59,150 nt of DNA from JBEKIK01 sp050013075 (GTDB lineage: Bacteria; Planctomycetota; Planctomycetia; Pirellulales; Thermoguttaceae). The stretch spans positions 1 to 59,150 of the forward strand of contig JBEKFZ010000017.1 in the NCBI GenBank assembly GCA_050013075.1, in the 5' to 3' direction. Shown here piece by piece: positions 43,352 to 51,077 of the stretch; the first letter of the stretch is position 1; every line of letters starts with the position of its first letter. The notes under the pieces are model-generated. The model was not told the DNA's origin, did no database searches, and saw only the letters and a list, made by a program, of their open reading frames with translations. The position numbers and the translations under genes were made by a program.

Positions 43352-44710
43352 TTATGGGAGAAAGACGAGGGGCGGGCGTTTTTCCACTTCCGCCTTTTTT
43401 TGCATGATACTAATCCGAGAAGGGGAACGCAATTCCACCTTCAGTTTGTCGCGTTCGCTGGCAATTGTGTCCAGCGACTTTTCGCGGACGAGTATATCGG
43501 CCCGCAACATTTCCACGTCGACCGAAGAACTGCCGAATTGCTCGGCCATTTTTTTCAGCCGTTGCACGTCTTGCTCGTTGTTCCTTTGCTGCTTGTTGGC
43601 AATCTCAATGGCTGCTTCAACGCGCTTGATTTCCTTTTCCACGTCGGTTTGCCGTTTGTGGCGGATTTCCTCGCGGATTTGTGCTATCCGATCGGCGTAA
43701 TCTTTTTCCAGACGATCTAATTCGCCTTTGCGTTTTTCGGCGTCTTTACTCGACTTGTCTTCCGGCGTCTGCGTTTGCGAACTGGATTCCTTACCCATCT
43801 TCCGCTGCAAAATTTCCTGCGACAGATTTTTCAAGACAGAATCGGACTGTGCGAACATTTCGCACTCCAGGTCGGATATGTCGGCGCTTTGCACGGCTTT
43901 CAGTTCGGCTTGACGCGAGGCCAGATCGCTCCGCAGCCGTCCAACCTCGAACTCGCGGCGTGCCAATTCTTGCCGATAGGCGGCCAGTTCCTCCAGGGTG
44001 AGCTTTTGTTTTAGATTGAGGTTTTCCGTTTCGGCCGTTCCCAATTGTTCTGCCAATTGTTTAAGATCGTTGCGCTTGTTGCGGACTTCCAGGTCCTTAT
44101 CGGTATAAAGTCGATCGAGTTCATTTACGCGCTGGCGGCGGCGGTCCATTTCAACGTCGATAACTTCGGACTTGTAGGCGTCGACGACCGCCGTAACTAT
44201 ATCGGCCGCTTCATCGGGGTCGTCAGCGGACAGGCTGATTTCTATGATCTGTGAATGTCTAGGGGATGATACGGATAGGTGTCTTTTTAACCAGGCGACC
44301 GGATCGTCCTGCTTCTTGAGGATGGGAAGGCGGGAAATCGGACTGCCTTCGGGTTTGTGCAGGGCGGCGGATAGAACAAAGAAGCTATTAAAATACTGCA
44401 TTTGGGTATTTTTGAACAATTCGTACTCATTTTCGTATGTTGGTTGCGCATTGGAAGAGAGCATCGGTTCTTTTTGATAAGCCAGATACACATACGACCT
44501 GGCGGTATATTTTGGCGAAAGCAGGCGCCATCCTACAAAAATACATATCGCCAACAGGATGGCGATACAGAAAAGGCATCCAAAAGCCTTACAACATCGG
44601 CAACATCGCCGAGTTTCGCAACCTCCGGGGGAAGACGCCTGGGGGGGTGCTTGGGCTTGTTCGATAGGATTTTTTGAGACACTGTCGGCAGGTAAGGGAT
44701 TGCCACTCAT
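43352..44710 (-). CDS. Wzz/chain-length-determinant-like protein, C-terminally short
   Basis: 452 residues from the ATG at 44710 (GGGAGGA upstream). A Cys-rich basic segment (CETRRCCRCCKAFGCLFC, ~30-50) precedes one membrane helix. The periplasmic part begins with a Wzz-like domain (SPKYTARSYVYLAY; SQIIEISLSADDPDEAADIV) followed by ~200 residues of coiled coil. Typical members cross the membrane a second time, and some add a tyrosine kinase; here the ORF stops at KRPPLVFLP, a TAA 12 bp before an inverted repeat. It is therefore probably truncated. Polysaccharide export genes are not adjacent. Confidence 0.85.
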   Translation of the reverse strand: MSGNPLPADSVSKNPIEQAQAPPQASSPGGCETRRCCRCCKAFGCLFCIAILLAICIFVGWRLLSPKYTARSYVYLAYQKEPMLSSNAQPTYENEYELFKNTQMQYFNSFFVLSAALHKPEGSPISRLPILKKQDDPVAWLKRHLSVSSPRHSQIIEISLSADDPDEAADIVTAVVDAYKSEVIDVEMDRRRQRVNELDRLYTDKDLEVRNKRNDLKQLAEQLGTAETENLNLKQKLTLEELAAYRQELARREFEVGRLRSDLASRQAELKAVQSADISDLECEMFAQSDSVLKNLSQEILQRKMGKESSSQTQTPEDKSSKDAEKRKGELDRLEKDYADRIAQIREEIRHKRQTDVEKEIKRVEAAIEIANKQQRNNEQDVQRLKKMAEQFGSSSVDVEMLRADILVREKSLDTIASERDKLKVELRSPSRISIMQKKAEVEKRPPLVFLP

Positions 44711-45053
44711 CACTCATTCCTCCCGGTTAATAGAAATGAACGGTTGTGTAAAAAATGGCACTTATTAGTGCCGTAATTTCTATAACAAGTGACCGTAATC
44801 CGTTGGCATTGTTGATGTTATGCCCGGCGTCCTCCGTGCCTCGATAATAAACTTATAGCATTAAATTATGTAGGTTATTACGGGCGGGAAGATAATATGT
44901 TCATATTGAGAGTTAAAAAAAATGTTATTGTAAAAGTCAGAGCCTGAGCGTGTCGCCCCGGTCTTTTCCCGGGCCGACACGGCCCGGCTCTGATGGGAAA
45001 ATGCGACATTCATTACCTGATGCTCAATAAACGGATAACGTTCCAATTATTAT
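44711..45053. other. Intergenic region with type C element
   Basis: 343 bp. AT-rich upstream sequence of the Wzz-like gene, then the type C element at 44905-45029. No gene seen. Confidence 0.5.
44905..45029. repeat. 125-bp modular palindrome (type C), copy 4, inverted
   Basis: ATTGAGAGTTAAAAAAAATG at one end and GCGACATTCATTACCTGATG...CAAT at the other. Core at 44938-44992 is the reverse complement of copies 1-3: second hairpin CCGGGCCG-ACA-CGGCCCGG intact, first hairpin eroded (TGAGCG-TGT-CGCCCC). It lies just downstream of the radical SAM gene. Confidence 0.88.
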
Positions 45054-46502
45054 CTATGCCGACCAGACGCCGGCTATGGGGGTGGAGCAGAATTCGCACT
45101 TGCCGTGGTCGAGGTGATTGGCCAGGACGCTGAACACGTCCCGCTGGATTACGGCTTTTTTGCATTTTGGGCAGTAGGTGGTTTCGGCCTCGGGCACTTC
45201 GCGGCAATTGCCCACGTAAACGTACTTGAGTCCGGCCTGCCGGGCGATGGACTGGGCTTCGATAAGGATATCTTTGGGCGTGGGCGGCAGATGGGTCAGT
45301 TTGTGTTGCGGCTGGAACCGGGAAAAGTGCAGGGGATAGTCCGGCCCGATATTGGCCAAGAGCCAGTCACACATCCGGCGGATCATGTCCGGTTTGTCGG
45401 TGTATGTGGGCACGACCAGGTTGGTCACCTCGAACCACACGCCTTCGCGTTTCAGGGTTTTAAGCGTGTCTAATACGGGCTGCAGCTTGCCGGAGTTAAG
45501 ATCGCGATAGATTTTCTCGTCGAAGCTTTTCAAATTCACGTTGGCGGCATCGATGTACTTGCACAATTCCATAAGCGGCTCGTCCTGGATGTAGCCGCAG
45601 GTGATCCAGCAGTTTTTGACGTTTTTCGCCCGGGCGGCCTTGGCGATGTCGATCATGTACTCGAACCATGCGTTGGGCTCGGAGTAGGTGTAGGCGATCG
45701 AGGGGCAAGAGAAATACTCGGTCATAGCCACCACGTCGTCGGGGAACATGCTTAAGCGGTCCAGGTCTTCGGAGCTGAGCGAGTTGAGCCTAAGCGGGGT
45801 GAGAATCATGGGTTCGCCGCGAGGGTCCTTGGTTTCCTCGGGTTTGCGTTGGGAGATGTCCCAATTCTGGCAGTTCAGGCAGCGGAACCCGCACCCGGCC
45901 GTGGCCAGCGAAAAAACGCTGGTGCCGGGCAAAAAGTGGAGGAGCGGTTTTTTCTCGATGGGGTCCAAATGGAAAGCGCAAGGATTGGCGTACGCCAGGG
46001 TATAGAGCTTGCCGTCCTTATACACGCGATTGCGGCAGTGGCCGCGATCCTCGGGTTCCAGCACGCATTCGTTGGGGCAGAGCTTGCAAAGGATGTTTTG
46101 GCCGGGTTTCAGATAATGCCGGGCCTCTTGAACCCAGCCGCGTTTTTGCCACAGTTCCCAGAGCTTGCCCGATGGGGCGTCGCCTTTGAAAACCGTGGAT
46201 GTGGAATCGGCTTTGGTTTGCCGGGTAAGAAAAAAAACAGCCGATCCGCCACATGCCAGGCAGGCCAATCCGGCTGCGCCATATTTCAGTGCATCGCGTC
46301 TGGATAAAACAGTCCCCTCTCCCTTTGGGAGAGGGTTAGGGTGAGGGTGAAGGCTGTCCGACGTATTTAAACGGCGGTCCAATAATGAATTTGGCGTTTC
46401 TACACGATCGGCCCTCACCCCATGCCCCTCTCCCGCGACGGGAGAGGGGAGTGATTCTTGTAAGGACTCTAACGGCAGTTTTTGCTTTTGCTCTTGATCC
46501 AT
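45054..46502 (-). CDS. amrS: AmmeMemoRadiSam system radical SAM enzyme
   Basis: 482 residues from the ATG at 46502, which overlaps the small membrane gene. A twin-arginine-like signal (LSRRDALKYGAAGLACLACG, ~65-85) with a possible lipobox precedes the radical SAM domain with CGFRCLNC (CxxxCxxC) near 199. CKLCPNEC upstream and C-terminal CPKC/CEFC pairs are extra metal sites typical of this family. The product is unknown. Two type B repeats are read in frame in the N-terminus (~17-30 and 51-63). The other two system proteins are fused at 49387. Confidence 0.9.
   Translation of the reverse strand: MDQEQKQKLPLESLQESLPSPVAGEGHGVRADRVETPNSLLDRRLNTSDSLHPHPNPLPKGEGTVLSRRDALKYGAAGLACLACGGSAVFFLTRQTKADSTSTVFKGDAPSGKLWELWQKRGWVQEARHYLKPGQNILCKLCPNECVLEPEDRGHCRNRVYKDGKLYTLAYANPCAFHLDPIEKKPLLHFLPGTSVFSLATAGCGFRCLNCQNWDISQRKPEETKDPRGEPMILTPLRLNSLSSEDLDRLSMFPDDVVAMTEYFSCPSIAYTYSEPNAWFEYMIDIAKAARAKNVKNCWITCGYIQDEPLMELCKYIDAANVNLKSFDEKIYRDLNSGKLQPVLDTLKTLKREGVWFEVTNLVVPTYTDKPDMIRRMCDWLLANIGPDYPLHFSRFQPQHKLTHLPPTPKDILIEAQSIARQAGLKYVYVGNCREVPEAETTYCPKCKKAVIQRDVFSVLANHLDHGKCEFCSTPIAGVWSA
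46312..46350. repeat. Type B repeat in frame in amrS, copy 1
   Basis: GTCCCCTCTCCC-TTT-GGGAGAGGGTTAGGGTGAGGGT. Read in the gene's frame it gives LHPHPNPLPKGEGT just before the Tat-like motif. Confidence 0.88.
46411..46450. repeat. Type B repeat in frame in amrS, copy 2
   Basis: GCCCTCACCCCATGCCCCTC TCCCGCGACGGGAGAGGGGA, in the opposite orientation to copy 1. Read in frame it gives LPSPVAGEGHGVRA. Confidence 0.85.
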
Positions 46503-46744
46503 CCCCAACGCCTGAAGCTGAAGTAAACGGTAATCGATACATGTATCAGAAAAAGCGCCACCAGCGGCCAGTCGAAAAGTTGATGGATGTACAAGGCCGT
46601 TTGCAAATCCATCCATCGGCTCATTCCGAGCTTGCCGCACAGGGCAAAACCAGTCAATATATATAATAGCATCAAAAGCAAAAGCAGCCAACCACTAACT
46701 CGGGCGGTCTTCAGCAGGTAATAATGGATGTTTTTTTTCGGCAT
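46469..46744 (-). CDS. Small two-helix membrane protein of the AmmeMemoRadiSam cluster
   Basis: 91 residues from the ATG at 46744 (a TTG at 46759 is also open). Two helices (VSGWLLLLLMLLYILTGFAL and DWPLVALFLIHVSITVYFSF), each near a His (IHQLFDW and LIHVSI), faintly like heme b-binding four-helix proteins such as DUF4405. It overlaps amrS by 34 bases and is translationally linked to it. It could be a redox partner or an anchor. Confidence 0.7.
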   Translation of the reverse strand: MPKKNIHYYLLKTARVSGWLLLLLMLLYILTGFALCGKLGMSRWMDLQTALYIHQLFDWPLVALFLIHVSITVYFSFRRWGWIKSKSKNCR

Positions 46745-46759
46745 GATTTGGTGCGTCAA

Positions 46760-46880
46760 ATAATGTTTAGCCCCGGCACTTGTGCCGGGAGAATTTTTCT
46801 ATCCGCTCACGGCCCAAGCGGAAAAACTCCGGTCACAAGTGACCGGGCTAAACGGATAATGGGACCGGTTTTCGTAACCA
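46760..46880. repeat. Type H hairpins (CCGGCACTTGTGCCGG)
   Basis: TTTAGCC-CCGGCACTTGTGCCGG at ~46768-46790, then CGGTCACAAGTGACCG at ~46831-46846 ending GGGCTAAAC. The two hairpins are enclosed by TTTAGCC/GGGCTAAA arms. A similar set is at 55180-55240. Confidence 0.75.
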
Positions 46881-46905
46881 AGAAACATTTTATTCAATCG
46901 ATATT

Positions 46906-49179
46906 TTATTTGCCGGATACAATCATCACTGCCGCGCTAAGCAAATTCAAGCCCGCAGCCAACAGGCACACTGCCGTTACGCCCAGGATTGGAATTAACA
47001 ACGTACTTACAAGCAGGGCCCCCAGTGCCGCGCCGATGTAATCGGCGGTGTATAGCCGGGCGGCGGTGGCGGCAACGTCTTGGAATCCGACCTTGCCGGC
47101 CAATGGGAATTCCATGCCTACAAGCACCGCCAGCAGTAAAGTCATAACCGGGATGGCGGGCCATGAAATCCAGGCGATTGTTGGCGATTCGCTTTTACCT
47201 AAAAACATCAAGATGTAAGGGACGCAAAGGGAATATATCGTAATAGCCAATGCCAGAGCGGCCAGGTGATTTCGTCCGCAACGCGGCAGGAACCGGTTCA
47301 TGGCCAGCGACCCGATACCCAGCCCCAGCATAAACATGGTAATTATCAGCCCGACTTGATGATAAACGCAGCCGTGGAGGATTTGGAATCCCAGCAACAA
47401 GACGACTTCCAGGGCCGAGGCGGCAAATCCACCGGAAAAAATCGCCAGCGGCACCGGACGCAACCGCGCCAGGTAGATTAGCAAAATGACTACCAATCCG
47501 GCTTCGAAAAATCCGAAGCGGAGGGTGAATTGACTGATCCAATAGCGGAGGTGATAGAAATACAAAATGGGATTGAAATCTTCGTTTATCGGCGCTTGAT
47601 CCGAGAGCACGCGGCGGACGTCGGCCATGCGGTCGGGGGTGAGCATGGCATTTAGATAGCTGCGATTGACCAGCCGGGTGGGAATTCCCGCCTGCTCGAT
47701 GCGATCGGCCACGGCTGGGGTCAACCGGCCGTCGGAAGCAAGGAAAAAATTTCGCGTGCCCGGCAGGATCAACACATTTTTATAGACCTGCGCCAAGGTG
47801 CGCTCGGCCACGGCGATCAGCCTGGCCAGTTCCTTGCTGATATAGCCCTCGTAACCGCCCAGCGAGAACGACAGCACGCCGTCCGGGGCAAGGACGCGAT
47901 GCACCTGATCGAAAAACTCCCGGGTATACAGGCGATTGATCTGAGAGGTGGACGGGTCCGGGGCGTCGACGATCACGACGTCGTAGCGGCGGCCGGTTTG
48001 TTTGACGTACTGCCGGCCGTCGGCGTTGATCACATGGATTCTATGATCGTTTAATTGTTCGGGCAAAAGGCGGCGGGCGACATCGAGTACCAGCGGATCG
48101 AGTTCCACGTAATCCACGTTAGCTTGGGGATACTTCAATATCTCCCGAGCCGTACCCGATGCCCCGCCGGAAATGAGCAGAACATTTTTTGCATCGGGCC
48201 GCTGGGCCATGGCGTAGTGGACGGTTTCTTCGACCTGCTCGATATTATGGGTGGAAAACAGCGGCAGGCCGTTTTCGATGAAATTATATTGGCCGGCGTC
48301 CTCGGTCACGACCAACATTCCATAAGGCGACGCGCCATGATAAACGACTTTCTGCCCGCCATACTGGAGATTACAGGTGATATCATCGAGATTATAAATG
48401 GCCGCCGCGGCAATCAAGCCCGCCGCAAGCAGCGCGGAGGCGATTGCCGGCAGTCGCCGTCGCGCGCTGACTGCGACCAGTGCGGCCAGAGCCAAGTTCA
48501 AAACGGCCGGGAAATATAGGATGCCGAAGTGGCTGAAAAATCGGATCAACACGAAAGTGAATAGGATTCCACCCAGCACGCCGCCGAGATTATCGAAAAA
48601 ATACACTTGTCCGATGCTCTTCTGTCCCCTCTCCCTTTGGGAGAGGGTTAGGGTGAGGGCGCCCTCACCCCTTGCCCCTATCCGGGCACCGACGGGCACC
48701 ATGCGTAGCATGGTCGGTTGGTCGGGAGAGGGGAGTTTTTCAGCCGCCGCCATGCAGGCCAGGGTCAATAAATAGCCGGTTGCCAGGCAATATGGCGCCA
48801 TAAGCGCGAAGCAGCTTGCGACGGTTTCGGTCACTCCCGCCTCGGACCCGCGGATGAACACGACGTTTCGTAAAGTTCTTAGCAGAAAGACATCGGCCAC
48901 AGGCAGCAGCGCGATGAGAATTTCCAACAGCACAAAGAGCGTGATCGGCGATTTTAGCCGGGAGGCGGTTTTGCCCAGGGCCGAACCGATGCCCGTAAGC
49001 AGCATCCAATTTCCCAGCACGATCCCGAAAATCAACTCATTGCCCGAAAACGCGGCAAGCAACTCGCGCATGAGCGCCAGTTGGGTCATGAAGGCCGAAA
49101 TCCCGAACGAGGTTACGGCCAAAAACAAAATAGGCCGGGGAACCAACGAGCAAAATGCTTCACGCGCGGCCGGGTGCAT
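46906..49179 (-). CDS. Membrane spermidine-synthase-like protein of the AmmeMemoRadiSam cluster
   Basis: A 757-residue protein. Residues ~15-265 have about seven membrane helices; ~270-510 form a spermidine-synthase-like SAM fold (LLISGGASGTAREIL, ~331; VDYVELDPLVLDVA; VIVDAPDPS, the aminopropyltransferase acidic motif); ~520-757 add six or so helices. Soluble SpeE is about 290 residues; this membrane-embedded version is a distinct family often with AmmeMemoRadiSam genes as I recall. Residues ~148-185 (SPDQPTML... GARGEGALTLTLSQRERG) are two type B repeats translated in frame in a membrane loop. Polyamine synthesis is not shown. Confidence 0.85.
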   Translation of the reverse strand: MHPAAREAFCSLVPRPILFLAVTSFGISAFMTQLALMRELLAAFSGNELIFGIVLGNWMLLTGIGSALGKTASRLKSPITLFVLLEILIALLPVADVFLLRTLRNVVFIRGSEAGVTETVASCFALMAPYCLATGYLLTLACMAAAEKLPSPDQPTMLRMVPVGARIGARGEGALTLTLSQRERGQKSIGQVYFFDNLGGVLGGILFTFVLIRFFSHFGILYFPAVLNLALAALVAVSARRRLPAIASALLAAGLIAAAAIYNLDDITCNLQYGGQKVVYHGASPYGMLVVTEDAGQYNFIENGLPLFSTHNIEQVEETVHYAMAQRPDAKNVLLISGGASGTAREILKYPQANVDYVELDPLVLDVARRLLPEQLNDHRIHVINADGRQYVKQTGRRYDVVIVDAPDPSTSQINRLYTREFFDQVHRVLAPDGVLSFSLGGYEGYISKELARLIAVAERTLAQVYKNVLILPGTRNFFLASDGRLTPAVADRIEQAGIPTRLVNRSYLNAMLTPDRMADVRRVLSDQAPINEDFNPILYFYHLRYWISQFTLRFGFFEAGLVVILLIYLARLRPVPLAIFSGGFAASALEVVLLLGFQILHGCVYHQVGLIITMFMLGLGIGSLAMNRFLPRCGRNHLAALALAITIYSLCVPYILMFLGKSESPTIAWISWPAIPVMTLLLAVLVGMEFPLAGKVGFQDVAATAARLYTADYIGAALGALLVSTLLIPILGVTAVCLLAAGLNLLSAAVMIVSGK
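48624..48735. repeat. Double type B repeat in frame within the spermidine-synthase-like gene
   Basis: CCCCTCTCCC-TTT-GGGAGAGGGTTAGGGTGAGGGC at 48624-48660, then GCCCTCACCCCTTGCCCC ... GGTCGGGAGAGGGGA at 48661-48735, head to head, with a hairpin ACCATGC-GTA-GCATGGT in the second. Both read through without a stop. Confidence 0.88.
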
Positions 49180-49239
49180 ATAAGGGTTCAGGGGGCAGGG
49201 TTCAGGATTTGGACGATAGTTTAGGAGCGGGTTTTGTTT

Positions 49240-49365
49240 ATTGAATTTCAGATAAATAATGTCGCGGAAAAAATCAGAGCCGGGGCGTGTCGCCCCGGTA
49301 TTTCCGCACCCGACACGGCCCGACTCCGATGAGAAAATACAACATTAATTACCTGAGTATCAATA
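49240..49365. repeat. 126-bp modular palindrome (type C), copy 5
   Basis: ATTGAATTTCAGATAAATAA and TTAATTACCTGAGTATCAAT ends. Core at 49275-49328: CAGAGC, CCGGGGCG-TGT-CGCCCCGG intact, second arm CCCGACACGGCC eroded. It follows the stop codon of the MEMO-AMMECR1 gene. Confidence 0.88.
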
Positions 49366-49386
49366 AATATAGGCAACGCATACCAG

Positions 49387-50985
49387 CTATTTCATTTCCG
49401 ATTCCTTGAACGCTTCGACTTGGTAGATGAGCACGGAAGTGCCCGACTCTCGCCAGGCCGAGGCACTCATGCCGGCTTTCTGGGCCAGGTGATCGAGGAA
49501 GTCCGTCTTGTCTGGAATTTGTTCCCAGACCTGCGGCAAAAAGGTTGACTGACGCATTCCCATTCTCAGCACGACGCCGTCCGTGCCGGGGCGGAGTTTT
49601 TGCATTAAATCCTCGGGCGATCTGAATTCCAGGCGGCGGGGAATCGTCAACACGCTGATTTCGATCTGGATGTCTTTTAATTCCTCGGAACGGACGGGCA
49701 GAAAGCGGCGATCTTCCAGCGCGGCCGCCCGTGCACGGCTGATAACGGCTTGATATAACGGCTCTTCGGGAAAGATGCTGCCGATGCACCCGCGCAGGTC
49801 GTTGTTTTTCGTAAGCGTGACAAAGCAGGCCCGGGACGAGCGGAGATTTTCGGAAACCGTGGCGGCATCCAGTTCCGGCGGACTATCGCCGTTTGTAACG
49901 CGCGTTATGGTCCTGCGGGCCAATTCCAGGAGGAACTTTCGTTGGTCGGCGGAGAACTCTTGCTTGTCGGTTGGCCGAGGTTTTTCGGCCGATGCGCTTT
50001 CCTTGGCATCGGGCTGATAAAAGGCAATGGCCGCGTAGCCCACGACCCGATCTTTGTTGCCCGACGTATCGCCGCTGTTGCGATAATCGAGCAGCTTGGC
50101 CTTCCAGCCTTTTTGCCTGGCGATTTCCATCAGCGTGAGGATGGGCACTTTGCCGCAGGCCTCTTGCTGCATCATCCACTCGGTGCTCAAGTCGCAAATC
50201 GAGCGGACGCAACTGGTATCCAGTTTTTTGGCCGTTTCATAAGGATAATAGTGGCTCAAGTCGGAACTAACGACCACGAGGGTGCGGTCGTCAAGAAATT
50301 TCAGCAGGACTTTTGCCACGGCCTCCGGATCGACGTTGCCGTAAACCACGGGCAGAATGCTGAATTTCTTGAGCGTGCGTTGCAGGAAGGGCAATTGCAC
50401 TTCCAGGGAATGTTCCCAGGTGTCGGGCTGGTCTTCGCCGAAGGCCGGCAGATCCTTGGGCGATTGACGCCAGAAACCGGGGCGCTCGACTTCGCAGGGC
50501 GGATTTATTGCAAAGGGCTTGATCTTCGCCAGTTCGGCGTTTTTGGGAGAAATGGGGACAAGTCCCAAAGGGGTTTCGTAGGCGTCCGCATCGGTTAGGG
50601 CCGCTCCATTAAAGGCCGCGTAATGGCTGGGACCGAGTACGATGACGGTATCGAAATCGCGACCGAGGAGTTGCTTGTACGCCGAGGCCGCGATCTTGCC
50701 CGAAAATTCGTAGCCCGCATGGGGACAAATTAATGCCCGGAGGTTTTTGATCGGCTCCGGCTTTGCCTCGGCCAGGTACTCGTCGATCTGTTTTGTAAGA
50801 TCGGTTTTGGCCTTGGGATAGAAAATTCCGGCGACCGCCGGTCCGCGGATTTTTTCGGGAGACTTTTTCTGCCCGGCCGTCGCCTGCGCCTGTGATTGCG
50901 TTTGCGATTTGGCCGGCTGCTGGGTGCATCCCATCAGGGCGGAAATAATTCCTAGCGCGACAATCCATCGGCAAAATGCGTTCAT
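49387..50985 (-). CDS. amrBA: MEMO-AMMECR1 fusion lipoprotein (AmmeMemoRadiSam proteins B+A)
   Basis: 532 residues from the ATG at 50985. A lipoprotein signal (LGIISALMGC, Cys at ~20) suggests export and membrane anchoring. MEMO domain ~47-330: CPHAGY, GPSHY, WEHSLEVQLPFL and SSDLSHYYPYE, with metal-ligand His in the first, second and fourth, and a Cys in EACGKVPI. AMMECR1 domain ~350-525 carries the LRGCIG motif. In the family A, B and radical SAM are often separate; B and A are fused here. Function is unknown, though MEMO1 relatives bind metal. Confidence 0.92.
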   Translation of the reverse strand: MNAFCRWIVALGIISALMGCTQQPAKSQTQSQAQATAGQKKSPEKIRGPAVAGIFYPKAKTDLTKQIDEYLAEAKPEPIKNLRALICPHAGYEFSGKIAASAYKQLLGRDFDTVIVLGPSHYAAFNGAALTDADAYETPLGLVPISPKNAELAKIKPFAINPPCEVERPGFWRQSPKDLPAFGEDQPDTWEHSLEVQLPFLQRTLKKFSILPVVYGNVDPEAVAKVLLKFLDDRTLVVVSSDLSHYYPYETAKKLDTSCVRSICDLSTEWMMQQEACGKVPILTLMEIARQKGWKAKLLDYRNSGDTSGNKDRVVGYAAIAFYQPDAKESASAEKPRPTDKQEFSADQRKFLLELARRTITRVTNGDSPPELDAATVSENLRSSRACFVTLTKNNDLRGCIGSIFPEEPLYQAVISRARAAALEDRRFLPVRSEELKDIQIEISVLTIPRRLEFRSPEDLMQKLRPGTDGVVLRMGMRQSTFLPQVWEQIPDKTDFLDHLAQKAGMSASAWRESGTSVLIYQVEAFKESEMK

Positions 50986-51039
50986 GGCACACCCCACAAA
51001 AATAACAAGCGGTGGGACTCGGTATATTTACAATATATT

Positions 51040-51064
51040 GCAAAACCGCAAGCGGTTTGTTGGT
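51040..51064. repeat. Type E hairpin between the MFS and MEMO-AMMECR1 genes
   Basis: CAAAACCGC-AA-GCGGTTTG, a perfect inverted repeat, immediately downstream of the MFS gene and upstream of the MEMO-AMMECR1 gene. Confidence 0.75.
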
Positions 51065-51077
51065 ATTTTTCCTCCTC

